A DNA stretch of 64,000 nucleotides, taken from assembly GCF_001708445.1 (NCBI RefSeq), contig NZ_CP015637.1, forward strand, positions 3,039,001-3,103,000. The letters are read 5' to 3'. The notes beneath the pieces are model-generated. The model searched no databases, was not told the origin of the DNA, and saw nothing but the letters and a program-made list of their open reading frames with translations. Shown piece by piece: positions 19,090 through 27,714 of the stretch. Origin of the DNA: Pseudomonas fluorescens. Its GTDB lineage: Bacteria; Pseudomonadota; Gammaproteobacteria; Pseudomonadales; Pseudomonadaceae. Both the position numbers and the translations under genes were made by a program. Every line of letters begins with the position of its first letter. The first letter of the stretch is position 1.

Positions 19090-19794
19090 ATGCTGCCTTC
19101 ATCCCGCAAGCCTTACACCAACGCCGCACTCGCTCACCGAGAGCGATGGCGCGGCCGAGTCGGCTTGATGCTGGTCGCCAGCCTTTCGGTGCTGGCGGGT
19201 ATGACGGACGCCATTGGCTTCATGGCCAGCGGCGACTTTGTTTCGTTCATGAGCGGTAACACCACGCGCCTGGCGGTAGCGATCAGCGAGGGTGACCTCG
19301 GCCTGACCGGGCGCCTGCTGTTGCTGGTTGCTACCTTTATCGCTGGCAACGCGTTGGGGGTGGTCGTCAGTCGCGTCAGTCAACGCCATGCCCTGCCTTT
19401 GCTGTTGTGCATCGCGGCCCTGCTCTGCGGCGGTGCGCTATGGCCGTTTGCGGAAATGTTGCCGGCGTTGCTGGCGGCGATCGTGGCCATGGGCATGCTC
19501 AATGCGGCGGTCGAGGAGGTCAACGGCTTGCCGGTGGGTCTCACCTATGTCACCGGGGCGCTTTCACGCTTCGGGCGCGGGCTGGGCCGCTGGATGATGG
19601 GAGAACGGCGCAGTGGCTGGCGTGTGCAATTGATCCCGTGGACGGGGATGTTTGTCGGCGCGGTGCTCGGGGCGCTGCTGGAGCACCAGCTGGGCCTGCG
19701 TGCGCTGTTGATCAGCGGTGCCCTGGCGGCATTCCTGGGGGTGGTGACGTTGAAGATCCCCCGCCGCTGGCACCTGGGCTATATGCCTCGTTGA
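19090..19794 (+). CDS. YoaK/DUF1275 family membrane protein
   Basis: A 234-residue inner-membrane protein with about six hydrophobic helices. The motif ASLSVLAGMTDAIGFMASGDFVSFMSGNTTRLA in the first third is characteristic of DUF1275. The family has no settled function; transport has been suggested. GAGGAA lies upstream of the start. It sits alone, 70 bases after the ABC-F gene on the same strand. Confidence 0.85.
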   Translation: MLPSSRKPYTNAALAHRERWRGRVGLMLVASLSVLAGMTDAIGFMASGDFVSFMSGNTTRLAVAISEGDLGLTGRLLLLVATFIAGNALGVVVSRVSQRHALPLLLCIAALLCGGALWPFAEMLPALLAAIVAMGMLNAAVEEVNGLPVGLTYVTGALSRFGRGLGRWMMGERRSGWRVQLIPWTGMFVGAVLGALLEHQLGLRALLISGALAAFLGVVTLKIPRRWHLGYMPR

Positions 19795-19948
19795 AGGGAC
19801 GCGCCGATGCAAAGGGTGCCCGCCCGACGTTGGGCCTCGACATCCGTGTACTGGTAAAGAGCCATCACGTCGAGCGAGCGAGTGAATCATAAGGCAATGC
19901 CCAGTGGCTGTCCCGCCGGGCATTTCCGAAAACGGCTAAGGCAACGGA

Positions 19949-20302
19949 TTACAGACAGGTCGCGAGAGCGGCCAACCGGCGCTTGGCTGGCATATCGTCC
20001 TGGGCGGCGAAGTAATTGATGGTGGAGCCGGCACCGGCAGTGCGCACATCCACAAAGTAATCGCCGCCGGTGGTGTAGACCGTGAAACCTCCGGCCTCGG
20101 TCGGCTCCTTGAACCCGCCGGCATCGACGCCGAACACGCTCTCGTCCTGCCAGCCGAACTGGATGCATTGAGCAACCACCAGGGCGGCCTTGTCCGAAGC
20201 CAGGGTCTTGTAGGGTGTACCGGCGCGCGCCGTGTTCATCTTCGAACCTGCGCAACCGCCGAGCATCGCCAGCACCAATGCGCCCACTACTACCTTCCGC
20301 AT
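19949..20302 (-). CDS. Small lipoprotein
   Basis: A 117-residue precursor whose lipobox LGGC predicts acylation at Cys17. The mature part is rich in Gly and Ala with a pattern DESVFGVDAGGFKEPTEAGGFTVYTTGGDYFVDVRTAG that reads as paired beta strands. I do not recognise a named family. The start at 20302 is chosen for an excellent AAGGAGG seven bases upstream and for the signal peptide that begins there; the longer frame to 20422 has no such support. Confidence 0.72.
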   Translation of the reverse strand: MRKVVVGALVLAMLGGCAGSKMNTARAGTPYKTLASDKAALVVAQCIQFGWQDESVFGVDAGGFKEPTEAGGFTVYTTGGDYFVDVRTAGAGSTINYFAAQDDMPAKRRLAALATCL

Positions 20303-20411
20303 GCCATTGCCTCCTTGAAAAAAACGCGACTCTACCATTAGCAGGCGACACCCAAGGATTATTACGTCACCCTGTCGCCTACTTGCGAGTTCGCTTCTAC
20401 CTGGAAAACCG

Positions 20412-20651
20412 ATGACACCCAACGCCGAACACTACAACCCGTCCACCGATTACGCCGACAAGCTGATCAGCCGCATCGGCCAGACACCCACCTGGATCGC
20501 CAAGCGCATCGGTGTCACCGACAAGCGCATTCGCTACATTCTCGATGGCGAGCGCACGGTCAAAGGCGAAAGCACGCCAATCCAGATGACTTACACCGAG
20601 CAATTCGCCCTGGAGTGCCTGGCTGCCGAGGCGCAGTCCAGGAAGAAATGA
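20412..20651 (+). CDS. Small helix-turn-helix protein
   Basis: A 79-residue protein. Residues 20-55 (LISRIGQTPTWIAKRIGVTDKRIRYILDGER) fit an XRE-like helix-turn-helix with the expected turn between TWIAKRIG and TDKRIRYIL. The C-terminus is a helix ending in a basic tail. It may be a small DNA-binding regulator; the target is unknown. A terminator lies about 140 bases downstream. Confidence 0.65.
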   Translation: MTPNAEHYNPSTDYADKLISRIGQTPTWIAKRIGVTDKRIRYILDGERTVKGESTPIQMTYTEQFALECLAAEAQSRKK

Positions 20652-20792
20652 CCAGGCGCCGGTTTTAGCCTAAAGCGCCGTCGCAGCCCCGCCCAGGGCT
20701 GCTTTGCTGTCAGCCGTATGAATTTAGTTTCACTGTGAAGGAAGACCGTGCCACCCATACTGGCCAAGCTCATTTTTAGAAGTCTCCCTTCT

Positions 20793-20819
20793 GCCCGCCC
20801 TCCCGCGGGTTTTTTTTTG
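20793..20819 (+). terminator. Terminator with long T run
   Basis: Stem CCCGC / GCGGG at 20794-20798 and 20805-20809, followed by nine T. It ends the forward unit of the HTH gene and lies just before the reverse azlD stop. Confidence 0.7.
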
Positions 20820-20827
20820 CCTGCGTA

Positions 20828-21139
20828 TCAGAGCCACCAGCGAAACAGATAGAACAACGCCATGCTCAGCAGCACCGTGAGCAGCACGTTACGCGTCCAG
20901 AACATCAGTGCGACCGCGCAGACTCCGGCCAACAGGTAAGGATTGGCCGGGCTCAGGTTGAGTTGGTGGTCGGCGAGGAAAATAATCGGCCCGCAGATCG
21001 CCGTGAGCATGCCCGGCACGGCAAAACCGAGAAACTCCCGTGCGCCACGGTTGAGCCGTACTGGCAGCCGCGGCTCGAGAAACAGGTAGCGGTTGAGAAA
21101 CACCACCAGCCCCATCGCCACAATCATGAGGTAGATCAT
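20828..21139 (-). CDS. AzlD-type small exporter subunit
   Basis: A 103-residue protein with four predicted membrane helices, of the AzlD family. Together with AzlC it forms a two-part branched-chain amino acid exporter in the inner membrane. Recognisable segments are VFLNRYLFLEPRLPVRLNRGAREFLGFAVPGMLTAI and VALMFWTRNVLLTVL. The ATG at 21139 overlaps the azlC stop by four bases (ATGA), so the two are translationally coupled; the longer frame is not credible. Confidence 0.85.
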   Translation of the reverse strand: MIYLMIVAMGLVVFLNRYLFLEPRLPVRLNRGAREFLGFAVPGMLTAICGPIIFLADHQLNLSPANPYLLAGVCAVALMFWTRNVLLTVLLSMALFYLFRWWL

Positions 21140-21831
21140 CGCTGCCCTACCCCCAATCGCTTGCAGGCAAACCCTGCACTCATACCCAACACACCGGAAA
21201 CCACCACCGCCGACTCCCAGTGCAAGTAACTCAGCCACACCGAGCACAGCAGCGCAACCGCGACACACACCACCGTCGGCACGTCACGAACCACCGGTGT
21301 AATCAAGGCGATGAAGGTGGCGGCGATAGAAAATTCGAGCCCGAGCTGATCAAGCCCGGGAATGCTCTTGCCGAGCACGATGCCGACCAGGGTGAACAGG
21401 TTCCAGACGATATAGAACGTCAGGCCCACCCCCAGGGCGTACCAGCGGTTGAACGTCTCACGGTCATAGTGGTTGACCAGCGCGAAGAACTCATCGGTCA
21501 GCAAAAAACCCAGGCTCATGCGCCAGCGCGTGTTCAGCGCGGATAACGTCGGGCGCATGTGCATGCCGTAGAGCAAATGCTGGGAGGTCAGCAACAGCGT
21601 CGTCAGCACGATCGACACCAGGCTGGCGCCGCTCTTGACCATACCGATGGCCACCAACTGCGCGGCCCCCGCAAAGACAATGGCGGATAAACCCTGGGCT
21701 TGCAGCGGCGTAAATTGCGCATCAATGGCCATGGAACCGGCGAGCAGTCCCCACGGCGCACAGGCCAGGGATAATGGAATGACGGCGATCGCGCCACGGG
21801 CGAACGCGTAATGAGGCAAGGCAGTAGGCAT
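21136..21831 (-). CDS. AzlC-type amino acid exporter
   Basis: A 231-residue inner-membrane protein with six to seven helices. The motif SLACAPWGLLAGSMAIDAQFTPLQAQGLSAIVFAGAAQLVAIGM near the N-terminus, and LLTSQHLLYGMHMRP and FLLTDEFFALV in the middle, identify the AzlC family (exporters such as YgaZ and BrnF). Substrates are usually branched-chain amino acids, which is inferred here. First gene of an azlC-azlD operon. Confidence 0.88.
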   Translation of the reverse strand: MPTALPHYAFARGAIAVIPLSLACAPWGLLAGSMAIDAQFTPLQAQGLSAIVFAGAAQLVAIGMVKSGASLVSIVLTTLLLTSQHLLYGMHMRPTLSALNTRWRMSLGFLLTDEFFALVNHYDRETFNRWYALGVGLTFYIVWNLFTLVGIVLGKSIPGLDQLGLEFSIAATFIALITPVVRDVPTVVCVAVALLCSVWLSYLHWESAVVVSGVLGMSAGFACKRLGVGQR

Positions 21832-21904
21832 GAAGGCAGCTCATCGACAGACAGTCGACAAGCATGCCAGCGTACTAATCGGGTTGTCTTGAACGATATT
21901 GCAC

Positions 21905-21938
21905 GGGCCCCGCCGTCCTTGCCTCTACGGCGGCCCTA
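21905..21938 (-). terminator. Hairpin at the 3' end of the toxin-like gene
   Basis: GC-rich arms GGGCC...GCCGT and ACGGC...GGCCC overlapping the stop codon. It has no T run, so termination is uncertain. Confidence 0.35.
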
Positions 21939-24329
21939 GAGTGCCGGCATCGACGCTGCGGCCACAGCCTGTTTAGGGTTTTCCGACCGTGGAGGAAAAT
22001 GCACAGGTTCATAACTGAAATTTTTGTATTTTTCGTAATCCTTACTGTCAACGTCGGAAGCATAGGGATTTTTTTTGATCACTCGATGCCGGCGCTCGGC
22101 AGGCAGTACATCATCGAACTGCACTAATTTTTTGCTTCGATCCGACGATGCAAAAACAGCCTCGATATCGTCCAGCGTGAACTCAGCATTGACTCTGTTT
22201 GCATAAGCCTTAACCGGAACCCCGATGTTCGCCTGAAACTGCGCAGCAAAAGAACGCTCTCCGCCGGCCCCCGAATGGCACATCAACAAACGTATATTTG
22301 CATATTTATCGGTGGGCACGTTGTTATCCCACAGCATCTCCGTCAACTCGTCGGCGTCATAACTCACGTCATTGAGCACCATATTCGCCACCGGCTCTGC
22401 GCCGTCGTCTGCGAGCATGCCATGGGCCACGATATTCAGTCGCTCCGCTCCGTTATAAGTGTCCACAAAGGTAAAAATCAGGTCGTTTAATTTATTCAGG
22501 TCCCTGGGCTGCTCATTCAGCTTGATACGTTTGGCGTCCTCCGAAGGGTGCGATTCATCAAGGCGTACCCGTTTATTATCGCTGGTGGATGGCGCATCCC
22601 CGGACAACTCGACAACATCGGTGGTCTGCGCGACTTCATCGCTGTCAAATACCGCCTCGAACGCCAAGAGTTTCTTGTTCTCGCCAGCCGCTTTTTCAAT
22701 CGCATCCGGTAACTTTCCAAGGCCGCTGACGGAAAGGCCAGGCAAGCGCGCAGAAGCATGAAAAACGCTCGGCACGGCATTGAGCAGACCGAACACTGTG
22801 CGATCCGTGGCCGTTGATTTGCCATGCACCGCATCATCAATACCTACGCCGATTTCAGTGGCTCCAGCGGCGACGTAAACGGCCTCAGCGGCAATCGCTA
22901 CTTCTGGAACGACCATTGCCAGTGGCGTCAGCATGAGCGCGGCCGTGGTCGCGGCCTCGGCAAGCGTGGTCAGCCGGCGCTTGAGCACATCGGCGTTGGT
23001 GACAATCTCATGGTCGGCGTCTGCATAGGAGCGTGCCTTTTGTCGCAGCGTCATGGCGCGGAACGGATCATCGCTCACAGGTTCTGTGGTGATATAGGCC
23101 TGCGGGTCCCATCCATTGGGTGCTTCAAACCCCCACTTATTGGGCGTTTTTGCCTCGGACCAGCCGCCCAGCCCCTTAAGCGCTTGTTTGACACCGTCCG
23201 AAAACACCTTGTCGTCTTGATCGTTTTCTTTGAAATGCGTACTCAACTGCACTCGTTTGTTCGGATCGGCCGCCTGATCCGCCAACCAGCCTTTCATCTG
23301 CGCAACGCTGTCAAATCGATGAATCGGTGAGGAGTTTCCGGGGATATACAGCAGCGTGTGATTGATTTTCTGGCCTTTGCCATTCATGCGCGGGCGCTTG
23401 TCAGTGACGTAGACGAGATCGGTGGAAGGACTGCCGTCAATGGACAACAGGCCGGTTTCAAGCGTGGCGGCCTGGCGAAACGGCGCCTTCAGGTCAGCCG
23501 CCGTCATATCGCTCAGACGGCTGCCGACACCAAACCCTGCGGCGCGCATGGCGAGGCTTGCTTCATAGTTACTGAGGCTGCCTTCTTTATGCTGGATCTG
23601 TGCCGCCGCGGCAAAAGCAAACTTGCTGCATTGCGTATATTTATCTTCATGGGCAGGCCAAAACTTATCCAGGTGGGCCTTGTAGGGCTCACTGAGTTCG
23701 GTCTGCCGCAACAAGTCCCGGAATGCCTGCGGCGTATGGTGCAGCGTTTCATTCGCATGATAAGTGTGCTGAGCGTTGGGATCGAACAGCGGAATAATAT
23801 ATTCGTGAGCGCCCGCGTAATCCGCAACATGCTGGCGCTGCTGGATGGCCATCGCCAACGGCGAATTCTCTTCTACCAGGTCGATAACTTTACGCCACCA
23901 TGGCTTTTGCACCTTGGCCGTTTCATCGTCCGGATTTTTGTCGCGCATGTTTGTAAGGGCAGCCTCTGTCAGCGTGATGCTGTTCAGTAACTTACCCCCC
24001 GCCGGCTTGGGCTGACCGAGGTGATAATTGAACGTTGCGATACGCGCGACATCGGGGTCTATCTCTATTTTCCACTGACTCTTGAGTGCGGCCGCGATAA
24101 GAGCCGAAGTGTTTTGTGCGGGGGTAAGAAAACTCGACGTTATCGCCTTCACATAATCCCTGAGTTCAGGCGTAACAAGAGGAGATTGCAAGCGGACGGT
24201 TTTTTTAACACCTTCAGTACGGGGTATCGAACCTGATGCAGGCCCTGGCAGTTGTTGCGCAGGGCTGTTGACTTCGTTGCGACGCACCGTTGCGTCAAAA
24301 TACGAGCCTATGACTCTCGGCGGTATCAT
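21936..24329 (-). CDS. Large toxin-like protein: DUF6543 N-terminus and putative C-terminal cysteine protease
   Basis: A 797-residue protein without a classical signal peptide. The N-terminal 300 residues (LRDYVKAITSSFL..., IEIDPDVARIATFNY, NSITLTEAALTNM) resemble the dermonecrotic/DUF6543 toxins of pseudomonads. Residues of about 460-510 form a hydrophobic, Ala-rich pair of helices suited to membrane insertion. A charged linker holds KRVRLD (586-591) and KRIKLN (600-605), then a domain with IVAHG (H636) and LLMCHSG (C684), the layout of a caspase-fold/CPD protease. The tail after 700 is charged. Function is inference; secretion route and host target are unknown. It is a single gene with no immunity gene visible next to it. 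Confidence 0.65.
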   Translation of the reverse strand: MIPPRVIGSYFDATVRRNEVNSPAQQLPGPASGSIPRTEGVKKTVRLQSPLVTPELRDYVKAITSSFLTPAQNTSALIAAALKSQWKIEIDPDVARIATFNYHLGQPKPAGGKLLNSITLTEAALTNMRDKNPDDETAKVQKPWWRKVIDLVEENSPLAMAIQQRQHVADYAGAHEYIIPLFDPNAQHTYHANETLHHTPQAFRDLLRQTELSEPYKAHLDKFWPAHEDKYTQCSKFAFAAAAQIQHKEGSLSNYEASLAMRAAGFGVGSRLSDMTAADLKAPFRQAATLETGLLSIDGSPSTDLVYVTDKRPRMNGKGQKINHTLLYIPGNSSPIHRFDSVAQMKGWLADQAADPNKRVQLSTHFKENDQDDKVFSDGVKQALKGLGGWSEAKTPNKWGFEAPNGWDPQAYITTEPVSDDPFRAMTLRQKARSYADADHEIVTNADVLKRRLTTLAEAATTAALMLTPLAMVVPEVAIAAEAVYVAAGATEIGVGIDDAVHGKSTATDRTVFGLLNAVPSVFHASARLPGLSVSGLGKLPDAIEKAAGENKKLLAFEAVFDSDEVAQTTDVVELSGDAPSTSDNKRVRLDESHPSEDAKRIKLNEQPRDLNKLNDLIFTFVDTYNGAERLNIVAHGMLADDGAEPVANMVLNDVSYDADELTEMLWDNNVPTDKYANIRLLMCHSGAGGERSFAAQFQANIGVPVKAYANRVNAEFTLDDIEAVFASSDRSKKLVQFDDVLPAERRHRVIKKNPYASDVDSKDYEKYKNFSYEPVHFPPRSENPKQAVAAASMPAL

Positions 24330-24432
24330 ATTAGGGCCTCAGGTTGTCAGGTCTATGATTGCTTCCTGACCCTGAGTAGAGATTCCCCCTTCAGGCGTTC
24401 CTTTGAGTTGTTTTCCTCATGTGATCGTCGGC

Positions 24433-24777
24433 TCAAGCCAGTCTGACCGATACCTGCTCCACCGAATCCCGCGCTTCACGCAGTTCGTGGGCGTCCTGGT
24501 TGAGCCGATGGATCGTATTGAGCAGGCGCTGGCGCAGCACTTCATCGCTGAGTTTTTCGACCGCGCGCATCAGGTCGAATGCCGCGGTTTCGTTATTTTC
24601 CGCGACGGAATCCAGGGTCTTGCGCAGGTTGCGAGTGGCACGGGTCACGCGAGGTATTCCTTCATCAGCAATAGCAGGCACTTTAGGACATTCATGTTTC
24701 ATTTTAATTTCAAACACTTGTGGCGCATTTGCGCTGACTTGATCCATATCAATCGAAACAGGATTTGACTGAAACAT
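24433..24777 (-). CDS. Hypothetical helical protein
   Basis: A 114-residue frame, largely helical after residue 35 (RATRNLRKTLDSVAENNETAAFDLMRAVEKLSDEVLRQRLLNTIHRLNQDAHELREA). I do not recognise the family. Codon use is normal. The start is unclear: the first ATG at 24777 lies inside the ars operator and would make the mRNA begin inside arsR, so ATGs at 24747 or 24702 are biologically more likely; none has a good ribosome-binding site. It lies between the toxin-like gene and ars. Confidence 0.5.
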   Translation of the reverse strand: MFQSNPVSIDMDQVSANAPQVFEIKMKHECPKVPAIADEGIPRVTRATRNLRKTLDSVAENNETAAFDLMRAVEKLSDEVLRQRLLNTIHRLNQDAHELREARDSVEQVSVRLA

Positions 24778-24807
24778 ATGGAAATACGTATATTCGTATA
24801 TCCATAT
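24765..24807 (+). promoter_or_regulatory. ars promoter and ArsR operator
   Basis: A TTGACT -35 (24765-24770) and TATATT -10 (24789-24794) are 18 bases apart. Over them lies a near-perfect 32-base dyad (24776-24807) with arms ATATGGA-ATACG and CGTAT-TCCATAT. Bound ArsR dimer would block RNA polymerase until arsenite releases it. Confidence 0.8.
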
Positions 24808-24822
24808 ATATGTGCATCAGTC

Positions 24823-25179
24823 ATGTCGGATCTTTTCTCCCCTCCAGCCCTGTTCAAATGCCTCGCCGACCCAACCCGGGTGCGCTTGACGCTGTTGATC
24901 CTGCGCGAAGGCGAACTTTGTGTGTGCGAATTGATCCATGCCTTGGACGACAGCCAGCCAAAGATCTCCCGCCACCTGGCACAACTGCGCAGTGGCGGGC
25001 TGCTGCTGGATCGTCGCCAAGGGCAATGGATTTATTACCGCATCAATCCGGCACTGCCCGACTGGGTGCGTCACGTGCTGGACACCACCTTGCAAGCCAA
25101 TCAGCCATGGTTGCAAAACGACGCGCTGCGTCTTGATGCAATGGGCGACAGACCACAACGGGCCGGCACCTGCTGCTGA
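24823..25179 (+). CDS. arsR: Arsenic-responsive repressor ArsR
   Basis: A 118-residue winged-helix repressor of the ArsR/SmtB family. The metalloid site ELCVCEL (C33, C35) lies at the start of the recognition-helix region, as in the E. coli R773 protein, and a CC pair ends the protein. The DNA-binding helices follow ([22 protein letters not shown]). I start it at the ATG at 24823, since the 15 codons before it overlap the operator. First gene of arsRBCH; it represses the palindromic promoter just upstream. Confidence 0.94.
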   Translation: MSDLFSPPALFKCLADPTRVRLTLLILREGELCVCELIHALDDSQPKISRHLAQLRSGGLLLDRRQGQWIYYRINPALPDWVRHVLDTTLQANQPWLQNDALRLDAMGDRPQRAGTCC

Positions 25180-25198
25180 GCCATCGGAGCTTTTATTC

Positions 25199-26482
25199 AT
25201 GCTTGTCGCTAGTGCGATTTTCCTGTTCACCATCATTCTGGTCATCTGGCAGCCCAAGGGCCTGGGCGTCGGCTGGAGCGCCAGCCTGGGCGCGATCCTG
25301 GCCCTGGCGTGTGGCGTTATCAGCCTGACGGACATCCCGGTGGTGTGGCACATCATCTGGAATGCCACCGGTACCTTTGTCGCCTTGATCATCATCAGCC
25401 TGTTGCTGGACGAAGCCGGCTTCTTTGCCTGGGCCGCCCTGCACGTGGCGCGCTGGGGACGCGGCCGGGGCCGTCGGTTGTTCGCCTATATGGTGCTGCT
25501 GGGGGCGCTGGTCTCGGCGCTGTTTGCCAATGACGGCGCCGCATTGATCCTCACCCCTATCGTGATGTCGATGCTGCTGGCCCTGCGTTTTTCCCCTGCC
25601 GCGACCCTGGCATTTGTCATGGGTGCTGGGTTTATCGCCGATACCGCCAGCCTGCCGCTGGTGGTCTCCAACCTGGTGAACATTGTTTCGGCAGACTATT
25701 TCAAGATCGGCTTCAACGAATACGCGGCAGTCATGGTGCCGGTGAACCTGGTCAGCGTCGCCGCGACCCTCGCGGTGCTGCTGTGGTTTTTCCGCCGCGA
25801 TATTCCCGGTACCTACGACCCGGCCGACCTGGCAGACCCCGCCAGTGCGATCCATGACCGCGCCACCTTTCGCGCCGGTTGGTGGGTGCTGGGCATCCTG
25901 CTGGTGGGCTGTTTTGCCCTGGAGCCACTGGGCATTCCCATCAGCGCGATTTCCGCGGTGTGCGCCGTGCTGCTGTTGGTGATCGCAGCCAAAGGCCACA
26001 AGATCTCCACACGCAAAGTACTCAAGGAAGCCCCCTGGCAGATCGTGGTCTTTTCCCTGGGCATGTACCTGGTGGTCTATGGCCTGCGTAACGCCGGCTT
26101 GACCACCTACCTGGCGACCTGGCTCGACAGCTTCGCCACCTATGGCGTATGGGGCGCGGCGATGGGCACCGGGGTGCTCACCGCGCTGCTGTCGTCAGCG
26201 ATGAACAACCTGCCGACCGTATTGATCGGTGCGCTGTCCATCGAGTCCAGCCATGCCGTGGGCGTGGTCAAGGACGCGATGATCTACGCCAACGTCATCG
26301 GCAGCGACCTGGGTCCGAAAATCACCCCTATCGGCAGCCTGGCCACGTTGCTGTGGCTGCATATCCTGGCGCGCAAGGGCATCAACATTACCTGGGGCTA
26401 CTACTTCAAGGTCGGCATCGTACTGACCTTGCCGGTGCTGCTGATCACCCTCGCCGCCCTCGCCTTGCGCCTCACGTTCTGA
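25199..26482 (+). CDS. arsB: Arsenite efflux permease ArsB
   Basis: A 427-residue inner-membrane antiporter with about 12 hydrophobic helices, which expels As(III)/Sb(III) in exchange for protons. Size and the segments [32 protein letters not shown] and [23 protein letters not shown] are those of ArsB (not the Acr3 family). The start at 25199 has GGAGC upstream and gives the family length; the longer frame overlaps arsR. There is no arsA in the operon, so it works as a secondary carrier. Confidence 0.96.
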   Translation: MLVASAIFLFTIILVIWQPKGLGVGWSASLGAILALACGVISLTDIPVVWHIIWNATGTFVALIIISLLLDEAGFFAWAALHVARWGRGRGRRLFAYMVLLGALVSALFANDGAALILTPIVMSMLLALRFSPAATLAFVMGAGFIADTASLPLVVSNLVNIVSADYFKIGFNEYAAVMVPVNLVSVAATLAVLLWFFRRDIPGTYDPADLADPASAIHDRATFRAGWWVLGILLVGCFALEPLGIPISAISAVCAVLLLVIAAKGHKISTRKVLKEAPWQIVVFSLGMYLVVYGLRNAGLTTYLATWLDSFATYGVWGAAMGTGVLTALLSSAMNNLPTVLIGALSIESSHAVGVVKDAMIYANVIGSDLGPKITPIGSLATLLWLHILARKGINITWGYYFKVGIVLTLPVLLITLAALALRLTF

Positions 26483-26494
26483 AGGAACTCTGTG

Positions 26495-26965
26495 ATGAAA
26501 GTCCTGTTCATGTGCACCGCCAATAGCTGCCGCAGCATCCTGTCAGAAGCCATGTTCAACCACCTTGCGCCGCCCGGTTTCGTGGCGATCAGCTCCGGCA
26601 GCTTCCCCAAGGGCCAGGTCCTGCCCCGTAGCCTGAGCACGTTGCAGGCGGCGGGCATCAGTACCGAGGGTTTGTACAGCAAGGGCAATGACGCCTTTGA
26701 AGGCAGCCCGCCAGACGTGGTGATCACGGTCTGCGACAAGGCCGCCGGCGAAGCCTGCCCGGTGTATTTCGGGCCTGCGCTGAAGGCGCACTGGGGGCTG
26801 GAAGACCCCTCGGATGTGCAAGGTGACGAGGCACTTGTCGATGCAGCATTCAAGGCCACGCTGGAGACCATCGAGACCCGCTGTCGTGCCTTTTTCGCCC
26901 TGCCGTTCGACCGCCTCAGCGCCGCTGAGCTGAAGGCTGAACTCGAGCGCATTGCGCTGTTATAA
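26495..26965 (+). CDS. arsC: Arsenate reductase, thioredoxin-coupled type
   Basis: A 156-residue low-molecular-weight phosphatase fold. The active site is C7-x5-R13 (MCTANSCRS), with a second pair of cysteines in VCDKAAGEACP that form the relay seen in the thioredoxin-linked ArsC class of B. subtilis and S. aureus, distinct from the glutaredoxin-linked E. coli plasmid type. It reduces arsenate to arsenite for ArsB. GAAGGAAC precedes the start. I use the ATG at 26495; the GTG at 26492 is one codon earlier. Confidence 0.92.
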   Translation: MKVLFMCTANSCRSILSEAMFNHLAPPGFVAISSGSFPKGQVLPRSLSTLQAAGISTEGLYSKGNDAFEGSPPDVVITVCDKAAGEACPVYFGPALKAHWGLEDPSDVQGDEALVDAAFKATLETIETRCRAFFALPFDRLSAAELKAELERIALL

Positions 26966-26977
26966 CCGGAGAGCGTC

Positions 26978-27664
26978 ATGACCACCCTGCCCAACCTGGA
27001 CACCCGCCTCGCACCGCCCCGGCAGACCGGGCTGGCTCACCCTCCGCGTATCCTGCTGCTCTATGGCTCCAACCGACCCCGCTCGTTCAGCCGGTTGCTG
27101 GTTGAGGAGTGCGCGCGCTTGCTGCGCCACTTCGGCGCCGACACGCAAATCTTCAACCCCAGCGGCTTGCCATTGCCTGACGATGCACCCAACGACCACC
27201 CCAAGGTTCAAGAGCTGTTGGCGCTGATGCAGTGGTCGGAAGGCCAGGTCTGGTGCTCTCCCGAACGCCACGGTTCGATGTCGGCAGTGTTCAAGGCGCA
27301 GATCGACTGGGTGCCGCTGGCCCTCGGTGCCGTTCGCCCGACCCAGGGCAAGACGCTGGCGGTGATGCAAGTCTCCGGGGGCTCTCAATCCTTTAACACG
27401 GTGAACCAGCTTCGCGTGCTGGGCCGTTGGATGCGCATGTTCACTATCCCCAACCAATCCTCGGTGCCCAAGGCGTTCATGGAGTTCGATGAGCACGACC
27501 GCATGAAGCCGTCGGCCCTCTATGACCGCGTCGTGGATGTGATGGAAGAACTGGTCAAGTTCACCGTACTGCTGCGTGAACGCCCGGACCTCGTGGACCG
27601 TTACTCGGAGCGCAAGGAAAGCGCCGATGAGCTGTCACAACGTGTCAATCAACGGTCGATCTGA
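26978..27664 (+). CDS. arsH: NADPH-dependent FMN reductase ArsH
   Basis: A 228-residue flavodoxin-like enzyme. The FMN-phosphate loop [17 protein letters not shown] and the [21 protein letters not shown] segment identify ArsH, which in other bacteria oxidises trivalent organoarsenicals and reduces oxygen or quinones. It lies 12 bases after arsC with CCGGAG upstream and closes the operon. Confidence 0.92.
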   Translation: MTTLPNLDTRLAPPRQTGLAHPPRILLLYGSNRPRSFSRLLVEECARLLRHFGADTQIFNPSGLPLPDDAPNDHPKVQELLALMQWSEGQVWCSPERHGSMSAVFKAQIDWVPLALGAVRPTQGKTLAVMQVSGGSQSFNTVNQLRVLGRWMRMFTIPNQSSVPKAFMEFDEHDRMKPSALYDRVVDVMEELVKFTVLLRERPDLVDRYSERKESADELSQRVNQRSI

Positions 27665-27714
27665 GCCCCTGTGCCAGCGTATGCTCGTGCCCAATCTCTT
27701 ACCGAGTCGAGTCG

